DNA from: Variovorax sp. V213
Lineage (GTDB): Bacteria; Pseudomonadota; Gammaproteobacteria; Burkholderiales; Burkholderiaceae_C
Direction: 5' to 3'
NCBI RefSeq assembly: GCF_041154455.1
Contig: NZ_AP028664.1
Span: 2,047,001 to 2,111,000, forward strand
DNA: 64,000 bases
In this document: piece after piece, positions 37,862 through 46,410 of the stretch
How positions within the stretch are numbered: the stretch's first letter is position 1
How the letters are laid out: every line of letters begins with the position of its first letter
The notes under the pieces: generated by a model
Database searches by the model: none
What the model saw: only the letters and a program-made list of their open reading frames with translations
What the model was told of the DNA's origin: nothing
Translations under genes and position numbers: made by a program

Positions 37862-38167
37862 TCAGCGCGTCATCAGCACCCAGGCCGCGAGCTTCTTGGC
37901 GTCGGCTTCGCTCACCTGGGTATTGGCCGGCATCGGCACCGGACCCCATACGCCCGAACCACCCTTGATGATCTTTGCCGCGAGCATGTCCGCGGCGGTG
38001 GCGTTGCCCTTGTACTTGGCTGCCACGTCCTTGAAAGAAGGGCCGAGCACCTTGCGGTCGACCGCATGGCAGCTCATGCAGTTCTTCGACGTGGCCAGGG
38101 CCAGGTCCGCAAAGGCTGGCGCCGCCAGGCCCAAGCCCAGAACCGCGAATGACAGGAGTCTTTTCAT
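37862..38167 (-). CDS. Class I c-type cytochrome (c551/c552 type)
   Basis: A 101-aa precursor with a signal peptide cleaved near APAFA (about residue 20), leaving an 80-residue monoheme cytochrome. The heme motif is CMSCH with the following AVDRKVLGPSF typical of cytochrome c551; the distal methionine is in PVPMPANTQVS. It acts in the periplasm as an electron carrier, for example to an oxidase or reductase, none of which is encoded nearby. Confidence 0.92.
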   Translation of the reverse strand: MKRLLSFAVLGLGLAAPAFADLALATSKNCMSCHAVDRKVLGPSFKDVAAKYKGNATAADMLAAKIIKGGSGVWGPVPMPANTQVSEADAKKLAAWVLMTR

Positions 38168-38273
38168 GGGAATGTTTTCGTAATGGCTGGGTTACATTCG
38201 ATCTAACGCGATTGTAGGTAGCGCCGTGCACCGGCGTCCGGAAGCGTTTCGAACAAAACCCGAGGGATTCGCG

Positions 38274-38528
38274 ATGCTTTTTCTGCTGCTGGGCCTGCTT
38301 GGCGTGGGCCTGAAATACCTGGAAGTGGGCATGGTTGCCGGCTGGAGCTGGTGGGTCGTGCTCTCGCCTTTTGCCATGGCCGTGGCATGGTGGGCATGGG
38401 CCGATTCGTCGGGCTACACCAAGCGCAAGGTCATCGAGCGCGAAGAACGGCGCAAGCAGGCGCGCATCGACCGCCAGCGCAGCAACATGGGCCTGCCGGG
38501 CAGCAAGGGCCAGCGCCCGAAGCGCTGA
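38274..38528 (+). CDS. Small Trp-rich membrane protein (TIGR04438 type)
   Basis: An 84-aa protein with two hydrophobic segments (about 2-16 and 25-42) and a Trp-rich stretch (GWSWWVVL, AWWAWA), then a basic tail with repeated Arg/Lys. This fits the small Trp-rich family found mainly in Burkholderiales; its role is unknown. ATG 38274 has CGAGGGA upstream. The gene is divergent from the cytochrome c gene. Confidence 0.8.
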   Translation: MLFLLLGLLGVGLKYLEVGMVAGWSWWVVLSPFAMAVAWWAWADSSGYTKRKVIEREERRKQARIDRQRSNMGLPGSKGQRPKR

Positions 38529-38565
38529 GCGGCACGCACACACCGGGCGGCCCTATCCACCCGCC

Positions 38566-39387
38566 ATGGACGAAGAAGCAACCCGGCAAGCGATGCTGGT
38601 CTTCGGGCTCTCGCTGCTGGTTGGGCCGGCCATCGGCGGCTTGGCGGGATGGCTCAAGGGCTTGTTCTGGGGCGTGGGGATCGGGGCGCTGCTGATCGGT
38701 TGCGCGGGCTTCTATGCCGCCGCAACGATCGGCTGGCAGCGCTACCAGTCGATCGCAGGCACCGCGAGCGTGCAGGGCAGCCTGGTCGAGTTCGTCGACG
38801 AGCGCAGCAAGGACGGCAACGGCCGCACCACGGTTTCGCGCGCCCCCGTCGTCGAATACATCGCGCCTGACGGCCAGAAGCGCCGCGTCAAGGGGCTCGG
38901 CGGCGGACTGTCCGACAAGGAATGGGGCGACCCGGTCGAGGTGCGCTACAGCGTGGCCGACCCGGCGCGAGCCCTGGTGGCGGACTTCCAGAACATGTGG
39001 GGCGCTGTCTGGGGATTCGGCCTCTTCGGGCTGTTCCCGACGATGTTCGGCCTGTTCTTCACCGGCATGGCGATCAAGGAAGGCCGGCCCCGCGGCAGCG
39101 CGCCGGTTGAGCGCATGGCCACGCCCGCGCAGCAGCGCTGGCGCACGCGTGGCACTGTGCTGGCCAACCTGGTCTTCGTGGCCGGCTTTGCCGTCTGCTT
39201 TCTCTATCCGGACGAGCGGCTGGGGAGGGCGCTCGGCGCGGGATTCATGACCATCGGCGCCGGCGCATTGCTGCACTTCATCGTGCAGAGCCTGCCGCCG
39301 TCGATGGAGTTCGAATTCCGCAGCATCCTCGCGATCGTGGGCCTAGGCTTCCTGGCCTTCGGCTACGGCGCGTGGATGATGGCCTGA
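38566..39387 (+). CDS. DUF3592-like membrane protein
   Basis: A 273-aa protein with about five hydrophobic helices. Between the second and third lies a soluble beta-rich domain (about residues 60-140, with SVQGSLVEFVDERS and PVVEYIAPDGQKRRVKG) resembling DUF3592 proteins. No enzymatic motif is visible. It follows the Trp-rich gene by 37 bases in the same direction and is convergent with ilvD, seven bases away. Confidence 0.72.
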   Translation: MDEEATRQAMLVFGLSLLVGPAIGGLAGWLKGLFWGVGIGALLIGCAGFYAAATIGWQRYQSIAGTASVQGSLVEFVDERSKDGNGRTTVSRAPVVEYIAPDGQKRRVKGLGGGLSDKEWGDPVEVRYSVADPARALVADFQNMWGAVWGFGLFGLFPTMFGLFFTGMAIKEGRPRGSAPVERMATPAQQRWRTRGTVLANLVFVAGFAVCFLYPDERLGRALGAGFMTIGAGALLHFIVQSLPPSMEFEFRSILAIVGLGFLAFGYGAWMMA

Positions 39388-39394
39388 GCGGACC

Positions 39395-41089
39395 TCAGAA
39401 CTTGTCGAGCACCGCGCCCGAGCTTGCGCTCGAGGCGTTGAAAGCGAACTTGGCCTGCACGCCGCGGGTGTAGCGCGGCGCCGGCGGCTTCCAGCCTTCG
39501 CGACGCTTGGCGAGCTCGGCTTCGGGCACGTTGAGCTCGAGCACCAGCTTGTGCGCGTCGATGGTGATCGAGTCGCCTTCGTTCACGAACGCAATGGTGC
39601 CGCCGGCCGCCGCCTCGGGCGCGACGTGGCCCACCACCATGCCCCAGGTTCCGCCCGAGAAGCGGCCGTCGGTGATCAGGCCCACGCTTTCGCCCAGGCC
39701 AGCGCCGATCAGCGCGCCCGTGGGGGCCAGCATTTCCGGCATGCCCGGACCGCCCTTGGGGCCCAGGTAGCGCAGTACCATCACGTCGCCGGCCTTGATC
39801 TTGCCGTCCAGGATGGCCTTGAGCGCCGACTGCTCGTCGTCGAACACGCGCGCCGGGCCCGTGATGACGGGGTTCTTCAGGCCGGTGATCTTAGCGACCG
39901 CGCCTTCGGGCGACAGGTTGCCCTTGAGGATGGCCAGGTGGCCTTCGTCGTACATGGGCTTGTCGATCGGACGGATCACGTCCTGGTCGGCACGCGGCAC
40001 GTCGGGCACGTCCTTCAGCACTTCGGCAATCGTCTGGCCGGTGATGGTGATGCAGTCGCCGTGCAGCAGGCCCGCATTCAGCAGCACCTTCATCACTTGC
40101 GGAATGCCGCCGGCCTGGTGTAGGTCGACCGCGAGGTACTTGCCCGAGGGTTTCAGGTCGCACAGCACCGGCACCTTCTTGCGCATGCGCTCGAAGTCGT
40201 CGATGGACCATTCCACCCCGGCCGCGTGCGCAATGGCCAGGAAGTGCAGCACAGCGTTGGTGGAGCCGCCCGTCGCCATGATCACTGCCACCGCGTTCTC
40301 GATGGCCTTCTTGGTCACGATGTCGCGCGGCTTCAGGTCTTTCTTGATCGCCTCGATCAGCACCTTGGCCGATTCCTTGGCCGAGTTGGCTTTTTCGTCG
40401 TGCGGGTTGGCCATGGTCGACGAGTAGGGCAGCGAGATGCCCAGGGCTTCGAACGCGCTGGACATGGTGTTGGCCGTGTACATGCCGCCGCACGAGCCCG
40501 TGCCGGGAATGGCGCGCTTCTCGATCTCGTGCAGGTCTTCGTCGCTCAGGTTGCCGGCGGCGTTCTGGCCCACGGCTTCGAACACGCTCACGATGTTGAG
40601 GTCTTGCCCCTTGTAGCGGCCCGGCAGGATGGTGCCGCCGTAGACGTAGATGGCCGGCACATTGGCGCGCAGCATGCCCATGAGGCCGCCCGGCATGTTC
40701 TTGTCGCAGCCGCCGACCACCAGCACGCCGTCCATCCACTGGCCGCCCACGCAGGTCTCGATGCAGTCCGAAATGACTTCGCGGCTCACCAGCGAGTACT
40801 TCATGCCTTCGGTGCCCATGGCCATGCCGTCGGAGATGGTGGGTGTGCCGAACACCTGCGCGTTGCCGCCGGCTTCCTCGATGCCCGCGATGGCCGCGTC
40901 GGCCAGCTTCTGCAGGCCCGAGTTGCAGGGCGTGATGGTGCTGTGGCCGTTGGCGACGCCGACCATCGGCTTCTTGAAGTCGCTTTCCTCGTAGCCCATG
41001 GCGTAGAACATCGAGCGGTTGGGCGCGCGGCTCTTGCCTTCGACGATGTTGGCACTGCGGCGGTTGATCTGGATTGGCTTGGTGTCCAT
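39395..41089 (-). CDS. ilvD: Dihydroxy-acid dehydratase
   Basis: Dehydrates 2,3-dihydroxy-isovalerate and -methylvalerate in valine, isoleucine and pantothenate synthesis, using an Fe-S cluster. The 564-aa enzyme has the cluster cysteines in TPCNSGL, VGGCDKNMPGG and GTGSCGGMYTANTM, and the C-terminal signature SGGTWGMVVGHVAPEA. The lysine of the Mg site lies in the GVANGHSTITPCN to DKNMPG region. It is divergent from a LysR gene that may control it. Confidence 0.96.
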   Translation of the reverse strand: MDTKPIQINRRSANIVEGKSRAPNRSMFYAMGYEESDFKKPMVGVANGHSTITPCNSGLQKLADAAIAGIEEAGGNAQVFGTPTISDGMAMGTEGMKYSLVSREVISDCIETCVGGQWMDGVLVVGGCDKNMPGGLMGMLRANVPAIYVYGGTILPGRYKGQDLNIVSVFEAVGQNAAGNLSDEDLHEIEKRAIPGTGSCGGMYTANTMSSAFEALGISLPYSSTMANPHDEKANSAKESAKVLIEAIKKDLKPRDIVTKKAIENAVAVIMATGGSTNAVLHFLAIAHAAGVEWSIDDFERMRKKVPVLCDLKPSGKYLAVDLHQAGGIPQVMKVLLNAGLLHGDCITITGQTIAEVLKDVPDVPRADQDVIRPIDKPMYDEGHLAILKGNLSPEGAVAKITGLKNPVITGPARVFDDEQSALKAILDGKIKAGDVMVLRYLGPKGGPGMPEMLAPTGALIGAGLGESVGLITDGRFSGGTWGMVVGHVAPEAAAGGTIAFVNEGDSITIDAHKLVLELNVPEAELAKRREGWKPPAPRYTRGVQAKFAFNASSASSGAVLDKF

Positions 41090-41180
41090 GGTGTCTCTTG
41101 TGTCGTGGGGAGATCGAGGGGAAGCCCAAGTATCGGACTTCTCATTGATTCATTCCAATCCATTTTTGTGCGCGGATTGA

Positions 41181-41193
41181 TATGCTCGGCATA
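41181..41193. promoter_or_regulatory. LysR-type T-N11-A box touching the regulator's start codon
   Basis: TATGC-TCG-GCATA is a perfect 5-base inverted repeat of the T-N11-A form. Its last base is the A of the LysR start codon, so binding there would block the regulator's own translation start region; it also lies in the 103-base gap to ilvD. Confidence 0.6.
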
Positions 41194-42131
41194 TGAAGGA
41201 AAGCTTGATCGACCTGCGCGCCTGGCGCCAGTTCGTGGCCGTGGCCGAGGAACTGCATTTCGGCCGCGCCGCCGAACGCCTGCACATGACGCAGCCGCCC
41301 GTCACGCAGGCCATTGCCCAGCTCGAAAAGACATTGGGCGTGCTGCTGTTCGACCGCACGCGCAGGCGCGTGGCGCTCACGCCCGCCGGCGAGGCGCTGC
41401 TGCCCGACGTGCGCGAGCTGTTGGCGCGGGCCCAGGCCCTTCCCGAGCGCGCGCGTGCGGCGGCGGCCGGGCAGGTGGGGCGTGTGCGCATCGCCTTCGT
41501 TTCCACCATCGGCTTCGAGAAACTGCCGGCCTGGGTGCGCGAGTTCCGCGTGCTGTGCCCCGAGGTGGCGCTAGAACTGGTCGAAGCCACGGGCGACGTG
41601 CAGCTCGAAGCCTTTGCGCGCGGCGACATCGACGCCGGGCTCATGCTTCATTCGCCCGGCGCAGCGCCTCCCGGCCTTGCGCGGCTGCCGGTGGAACAGG
41701 AATCGCTGGTGCTGGCCATGCCCGCGCAGCATCGGCTGGCGGGCGCAGCCCCCGTGCCGCTGGCCGAGGTGCTGGCCGAGCCGCTGGTGATCTTTCCACG
41801 CCGCATCGTGCCGTCGCTGCACGACGCCATCTTTGGCCTCTATCACTCGGCCGGCCGCGCGCCGCAGGTGGCGCAAGAGGCGATCCAGATGCAGACCATC
41901 GTCAATCTGGTCTCGGGTGGCATCGGCATGGCCTGGGTGCCGCACAGCGTGATGCAGTTTCGGCGCGCGGGCGTGCTCTATCGGCAGGCTCAGGAGTTCA
42001 AGGGTGCAGGCCGCGGCCGCGTGGCGCTGCCCGCCTGCGAAACCAGCCTCGTGTGGCCCGCGCACGCAACGCATCCGGCGCTGGCGCGATTCGTGGAGTT
42101 CGTACGCGAGCGCACGCAGCAGGGCGGTTGA
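41193..42131 (+). CDS. LysR family transcriptional regulator
   Basis: A 312-aa regulator. The N-terminal DNA-binding domain reads LRAWRQFVAVAEELHFGRAAERL and RRVALTPAGEALL; the phrase ELHFGRAAERLHMTQPPVTQ is typical of the CatR/BenM/IlvY-like branch. The effector domain begins about residue 92 (GRVRIAFVSTIG). Divergence from ilvD suggests an IlvY-like control of branched-chain synthesis, but neighbours downstream give no further support. Confidence 0.92.
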   Translation: MKESLIDLRAWRQFVAVAEELHFGRAAERLHMTQPPVTQAIAQLEKTLGVLLFDRTRRRVALTPAGEALLPDVRELLARAQALPERARAAAAGQVGRVRIAFVSTIGFEKLPAWVREFRVLCPEVALELVEATGDVQLEAFARGDIDAGLMLHSPGAAPPGLARLPVEQESLVLAMPAQHRLAGAAPVPLAEVLAEPLVIFPRRIVPSLHDAIFGLYHSAGRAPQVAQEAIQMQTIVNLVSGGIGMAWVPHSVMQFRRAGVLYRQAQEFKGAGRGRVALPACETSLVWPAHATHPALARFVEFVRERTQQGG

Positions 42132-42200
42132 ACCGGCCTGGCGGACGCCGCATGCGCGCGGTTCGAAAGGGCGCCACATGCCCGGGGCACAATCTGCGCC

Positions 42201-43022
42201 ATGCTCATGTATCCGCAGATCAATCCCATCGCCCTGCAGCTCGGGCCCGTTGCCATTCACTGGTATGGGCTGACCTACCTGGCCGCGTTCGCGCTGTTTT
42301 ATTTTCTCGGCACCCGCCGCCTGCGACACGAGCCGTATCGCTCGCTGGTCGGCGCGGGCGCGTGGCAGCGCAAGGACATCGAGGACATTCTCTTTCTCGG
42401 CGTGATGGGCGTCATCGTGGGTGGCCGGCTCGGCTACTGCCTGTTCTACAAGCCCGAGTTCTATCTGGCGAATCCGCTCCAGATTCTTTACGTGTGGCAG
42501 GGCGGCATGAGCTTTCACGGCGGCCTGCTGGGCGTGATCGGGGCGATGCTCTGGTTCGCGCGTTCGCGTGCCCGGCCGTTCTGGCAGGTGATGGATTTCG
42601 TCTCGCCCTGCGTGCCGACGGGCCTGGCGGCAGGCCGCGTGGGCAACTTCATCAACGGTGAGCTCTGGGGCCGCTTCAGCAGCCCCGATCTGCTGTGGGG
42701 CATGGTGTTTCCGCAGAGCGGCTCGATGCTGCCGCGCCATCCCTCGCAGATCTACCAGTTCCTGCTCGAGGGGCTTCTCCTGTTCGTCATCATGTGGCTC
42801 TACGCTCGCAAGGAGCGCAAGCAAGGGCAGGTGGCCGCGGTGTTCATGATCGGCTATGGCGCGCTGCGCTTCATTGCCGAGTATTTCCGCGAGCCGGATG
42901 ATTTTCTCGGCCTTCGCGCGCTCAACCTGAGCCAGGGGCAGTGGCTCAGCGTGCCGATGGTGATCTTCGGCATCGGCCTGTGGATCTGGGCGGCGCAGCG
43001 CCGCCAGCCGGCACCGGCCTGA
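42201..43022 (+). CDS. lgt: Prolipoprotein diacylglyceryl transferase
   Basis: Transfers diacylglycerol from phosphatidylglycerol to the lipobox cysteine of prelipoproteins, in the inner membrane. The 273-aa protein has about seven helices and the Lgt signature GRVGNFINGELWGR (about residues 138-151). The catalytic histidine region GGMSFHGGLLGVI is at about 98-110, and the start MLMYPQINPIALQLGPVAIHWYGL is typical. It is probably monocistronic; the next gene starts 125 bases later with its own operator. Confidence 0.96.
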   Translation: MLMYPQINPIALQLGPVAIHWYGLTYLAAFALFYFLGTRRLRHEPYRSLVGAGAWQRKDIEDILFLGVMGVIVGGRLGYCLFYKPEFYLANPLQILYVWQGGMSFHGGLLGVIGAMLWFARSRARPFWQVMDFVSPCVPTGLAAGRVGNFINGELWGRFSSPDLLWGMVFPQSGSMLPRHPSQIYQFLLEGLLLFVIMWLYARKERKQGQVAAVFMIGYGALRFIAEYFREPDDFLGLRALNLSQGQWLSVPMVIFGIGLWIWAAQRRQPAPA

Positions 43023-43096
43023 GCATCCCTCGCTCAGGGTAAGCCCGGTCTGCGGAGCCTTGTGCAGCGCTTGCGGGGCGTTCATTGCGCGCTCAC

Positions 43097-43126
43097 AATT
43101 ACGTGTAATTACAGGAAATTACGTAC
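43097..43126 (+). repeat. Three AATTAC direct repeats with 10-base period upstream of the GntR gene
   Basis: AATTACGTGT, AATTACAGGA and AATTACGTAC follow each other without gap; the first also forms the inverted repeat AATTAC-GT-GTAATT with the start of the second. They sit 21 bases before the regulator's start codon. One helical turn between copies and the A/T-rich core make this a very likely operator for the GntR protein. Confidence 0.65.
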
Positions 43127-43147
43127 CGCCCCCATCCTCACAGCTTC

Positions 43148-43816
43148 ATGCGCCTGGTCCCCAACTCCCTGCACGACGAAGTGGCCGCCACGCTGCGCGA
43201 GCAGATCTTCGCGGGCGCACTGGCGCCGGGCAGCTTTCTGGACGAGGCCGCGCTCTGCGAAAGGCTGTCGATCTCCCGCACCCCCTTGCGCGAGGCGCTC
43301 AAGGTGCTCACGGCCGAAGGCCTGCTGCGGCATGAACCGCGGCGCGGCTGCTTCGTGCGCGAGGTGACGGAGCGCGATCTCGACGAGATATTTCCGGTCA
43401 TTGCGCTGCTCGAAGGCCGTTGCGCCTACGAGGCCGCGCGCAACGCCAGCGATTCCGAGCTGCACGAGCTCGATGCGCTGCATGAACGACTGGTGCGCCA
43501 TGCCAGGTCCAAGCGCATCAACGACTACTACGCCACCAACCACCTCATTCACGAGGCGATCATCCAGCTGGCCGACAACAGATGGCTGGCGCAGGTGATC
43601 GGCGACCTGCGCAAGATCCTCAAGCTCGCGCGGCTCCAGCAACTGCATGCGCCGGGCCGGCTTGAGCAGAGCCTGTCGGAGCACCTGGCGGTGTTCGCCG
43701 CGCTCAAGGCGCGCGACAGCGACGGCGCGGATGCCGCCATGCGCACGCACTTGACGCGGCAGCGCGAAGCACTGCGCGAGGTGGCGCGGCAACAGAAATC
43801 CAGGGTGATGTCATGA
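43148..43816 (+). CDS. GntR family regulator (FCD domain) of the malonate operon
   Basis: A 222-aa FadR-type regulator. The N-terminal winged helix (about residues 5-70) contains LREQIFAGALAPGSFLDEAALCERLSISRTPLREAL, the classic GntR pattern, and the C-terminal helical FCD ligand domain (about 80-210) has metal-site histidines and acidic residues such as in NHLIHEAI and HLAVFAAL. By position it corresponds to MatR of rhizobial malonate operons and likely senses malonate or malonyl-CoA. Autoregulation is suggested by the repeats in front of it. Confidence 0.9.
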   Translation: MRLVPNSLHDEVAATLREQIFAGALAPGSFLDEAALCERLSISRTPLREALKVLTAEGLLRHEPRRGCFVREVTERDLDEIFPVIALLEGRCAYEAARNASDSELHELDALHERLVRHARSKRINDYYATNHLIHEAIIQLADNRWLAQVIGDLRKILKLARLQQLHAPGRLEQSLSEHLAVFAALKARDSDGADAAMRTHLTRQREALREVARQQKSRVMS

Positions 43817-43865
43817 ACGACATGAAGAAAGACCTCCCCGCACCTCTCAGCATTGGAGTTTGTGG

Positions 43866-45338
43866 ATGAGTGCGACCGAATGGTTCCAGGCGCGATTGCG
43901 TTCTGGCGAGAAGTCCGGCGACAAGGTGCCGGTGGCACCCGAGGGCGCCAGCCGAGGCGCGCCCAAGACCGCCGCCAAGCCGAGCCTGCGCTCGACCGCC
44001 GAGCGCATGCAGGCCACCCTGCGCAAGGCCGACGAAGCCTTGTCGCCGCGCGCACTGCGCCGCGTGCTCGCCGCCTTGCAGGCCGTGATCGATCCGCGCG
44101 TGAGCGAGGTCGAGGGTGGCCGCCGCGCGCATGCCATTGCAACTGCGTATGCCAGCGCCACGCCTGAGGAGCGGCGCGATTATTGGGCGCTGATGAGCGA
44201 GCATTTCGCCGCCGATCCGCAAAAGCTCAAGTCCGCGCGCGACCAGCACCAGGCCGCTGTCGGAACGCCCGACGAAGGCCAGGCCGAGCTGCGGCTGCGG
44301 CGCGCGCTGGTCTCGCCCCGCATGCGCCTGCTGCAGCGCTTCGCGGTCGAGCCCGAAGGCATGCGCTTCCTGGTCGACCTGCGCGCCGAACTGTTGCCTT
44401 TCCTGAAGTCCGACAGAAGGCTGATTGCGCTTGACGCCGAACTGGAACACTTGTTTTCCACCTGGTTCGACGTTGCGTTCCTCGAGCTCCGCCGGATCGA
44501 CTGGAATTCGCCGGCCTCGCTGATCGAGAAGCTGATCCGCTACGAGGCCGTGCACGACATCAAGAGCTGGACCGACGTGAAGAACCGGCTCGACGACAGC
44601 GACCGCCGCTGCTACGGATTCTTCCATCCGAGGCTGCCCAACGAGCCGCTGATCTTCGTCGAGGTGGCGCTGGTCGACCGCATCAGCGAAGGCATCACGC
44701 CGCTGCTCGACGAGTCCGCCGTGCCGATCCTGCCGGTCAAGGCCACGACGGCCATCTTCTATTCGATCAGCAACACCCAGAACGGCCTGCGCGGCGTGAG
44801 CTTCGGCGATTCGCTCATCAAGCGCGTGGTCGAGACGCTGCAGGACGAGCTGCCGCGGCTCAAGGTCTTTGCCACGCTGTCGCCGATTCCCGGCTTTCGT
44901 TCCTGGCTTGCGAAAAACGCCGCGGAGCTGCTGCCGCGCCTCGACGAAAAACGCGAGGCCGAGCTTGGCCGCCTCGTCGGCTCGCTGCCGCCCACCGCCG
45001 ACCGCCTGCTGGCAGCGGTGGACGGCGCCGCCACCCTCGACGCCAAGTCGCCGCTGCGCCAATGGCTGCTGCAGGCCGCCGCCGAATACCTGGGCCATAC
45101 GCTGATCGATGGCACGCCGGCCGACCCGGTGGCGCGCTTTCACCTGGGCAACGGCGCGCGCGTGGAGCGGCTCAACTGGGCCGGCGATCCCTCCGCCAAG
45201 GGGCAGAAGCAGTCTTACGGACTCATGGTGAATTACCTCTACGATCTGAAGCGGCTCGACAAGCATCGCGCGTGGCTGGCCGAGGGGAAGGTCGCGGTAT
45301 CGGGAGATGTCGAAAGCCTGTTTTTCAAGAAGGGCTGA
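43866..45338 (+). CDS. matA: Malonyl-CoA decarboxylase
   Basis: Converts malonyl-CoA to acetyl-CoA and CO2. The 490-aa protein matches the MCD family: an N-terminal helical domain (about 30-175) and a GNAT-fold catalytic domain. The expected Ser-His pair is present as Ser339 in ATLSPIPGF and His426 in FHLGNGARVERLNW. The ATG at 43866 has GGAG seven bases upstream. It is the first enzyme gene after the regulator, and malonyl-CoA synthetase is at the end of the operon, completing malonate to acetyl-CoA. Confidence 0.94.
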   Translation: MSATEWFQARLRSGEKSGDKVPVAPEGASRGAPKTAAKPSLRSTAERMQATLRKADEALSPRALRRVLAALQAVIDPRVSEVEGGRRAHAIATAYASATPEERRDYWALMSEHFAADPQKLKSARDQHQAAVGTPDEGQAELRLRRALVSPRMRLLQRFAVEPEGMRFLVDLRAELLPFLKSDRRLIALDAELEHLFSTWFDVAFLELRRIDWNSPASLIEKLIRYEAVHDIKSWTDVKNRLDDSDRRCYGFFHPRLPNEPLIFVEVALVDRISEGITPLLDESAVPILPVKATTAIFYSISNTQNGLRGVSFGDSLIKRVVETLQDELPRLKVFATLSPIPGFRSWLAKNAAELLPRLDEKREAELGRLVGSLPPTADRLLAAVDGAATLDAKSPLRQWLLQAAAEYLGHTLIDGTPADPVARFHLGNGARVERLNWAGDPSAKGQKQSYGLMVNYLYDLKRLDKHRAWLAEGKVAVSGDVESLFFKKG

Positions 45339-45355
45339 GTTCTGAAAGAAAAAGT

Positions 45356-45374
45356 CCGGCGCCCGAGGTGCCGG
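45356..45374 (+). promoter_or_regulatory. Intra-operon hairpin between matA and the receptor gene
   Basis: CCGGCGCC-CGA-GGTGCCGG is an 8-base stem with one G-U pair and a 3-base loop, in the 79-base gap. No T run follows. It may stabilise or process the mRNA so that the receptor is made at a different level. Confidence 0.45.
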
Positions 45375-45417
45375 CGGCCGCATGGCGCGGCAAATCCACA
45401 ACGACAGGAGATGACAG

Positions 45418-46410
45418 ATGACTCAGAGTTTTCAACGACGCGACGTGCTGCGCCTGGCCGCAGCCGGTGCCGCCGTTCTGTGCGGTGGCGGCGCGCGTGC
45501 GCAGGGGGGTAACTGGCCGACCCGGCCGGTGAACATGATCGTGCCGTTTCCGGCCGGCGGCGGCACCGACGCCTTCGCGCGCCCGCTCTCGGCCCAGTTT
45601 GCCAAGGTCGCCGGCCAGACGCTGGTCATCGACAACCGCGGCGGCGCCGGCGGCACGGTGGGGGCCAGCATCGCATCCAAGGCCCAGCCCGACGGCTACA
45701 CGCTCTTCATGGGCGCGGTGCACCACGCCATCGCACCGTCGATCTACCCCAAGCTCGACTACGACCTCGAGAAGGACTTCGTGCCGTTGATGCTGCTGGC
45801 CAACGTGCCGCAGGTGGTGGTGGTCAACCCGCGCCGCGTCACGGCCAACACCTTGCAGGAATTCGTTGCCGCCGCCAAGCGCAACCCCGGCAAGCTCAAC
45901 TACGGCTCGGCCGGTGCGGGCACTTCGCACCACCTGGCGGGCGAGCTGTTCAAGCTGCAGACCAACACTTTCATCACGCACATTCCGTACCGCGGCGCGG
46001 GCCCGGCGCTGTCCGACCTGATCGCCGGCAACGTCGATCTGATGTTCGACGGTCTCGGTTCTTCCGCCCAGCACATCAAGGGCGGGCGCATCAAGGCGCT
46101 GATGGTCGCGGGCAGCAAGCGCAACCCGGCGTTCCCCGACGTGCCCTGCGCCGCCGAAGTGGGGCTGCCCGACTACACCGTCACCACCTGGTACGGCCTG
46201 TGGGCCCCCAAGGGCACGCCGGCCGACCTGCAGGCGCGCATCGTCGACGACATGAAGAAGGCGCTGGCGAGCGACGAGCTCAAGGCCATCTGGGCCCAGA
46301 ACGGCTCCGAGATCCCGAACCTCACCATGGCTTCGTACGGCGGCTTCGTCAACTCCGAGATCAAGCGCTGGGCCAAGGTGGTGAAGGCCTCGGGCGCCAA
46401 GCTCGAGTGA
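45418..46410 (+). CDS. Bug-type tripartite tricarboxylate transporter substrate-binding protein
   Basis: A 330-aa periplasmic receptor of the Bug/TctC family, which is greatly expanded in Comamonadaceae and Bordetella. The precursor starts with a twin-arginine-like signal (QRRDVLRLAAAGAAVLCGG), cleaved near ARA-QG. Mature motifs WPTRPVNMIVPFPAGGGTDAFARPL and FITHIPYRGAGPALSDLIAGNVDLMFD are typical. No TctA/TctB membrane genes are nearby, as is common for Bug proteins. Operon position suggests malonate or a related dicarboxylate as ligand. Confidence 0.9.
   Translation: MTQSFQRRDVLRLAAAGAAVLCGGGARAQGGNWPTRPVNMIVPFPAGGGTDAFARPLSAQFAKVAGQTLVIDNRGGAGGTVGASIASKAQPDGYTLFMGAVHHAIAPSIYPKLDYDLEKDFVPLMLLANVPQVVVVNPRRVTANTLQEFVAAAKRNPGKLNYGSAGAGTSHHLAGELFKLQTNTFITHIPYRGAGPALSDLIAGNVDLMFDGLGSSAQHIKGGRIKALMVAGSKRNPAFPDVPCAAEVGLPDYTVTTWYGLWAPKGTPADLQARIVDDMKKALASDELKAIWAQNGSEIPNLTMASYGGFVNSEIKRWAKVVKASGAKLE

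Noticed and set aside
43860..43865. TTG at 43860 as start of malonyl-CoA decarboxylase
   Set aside because: The ATG two codons later has the better spacing to GGAG at 43855-43858.
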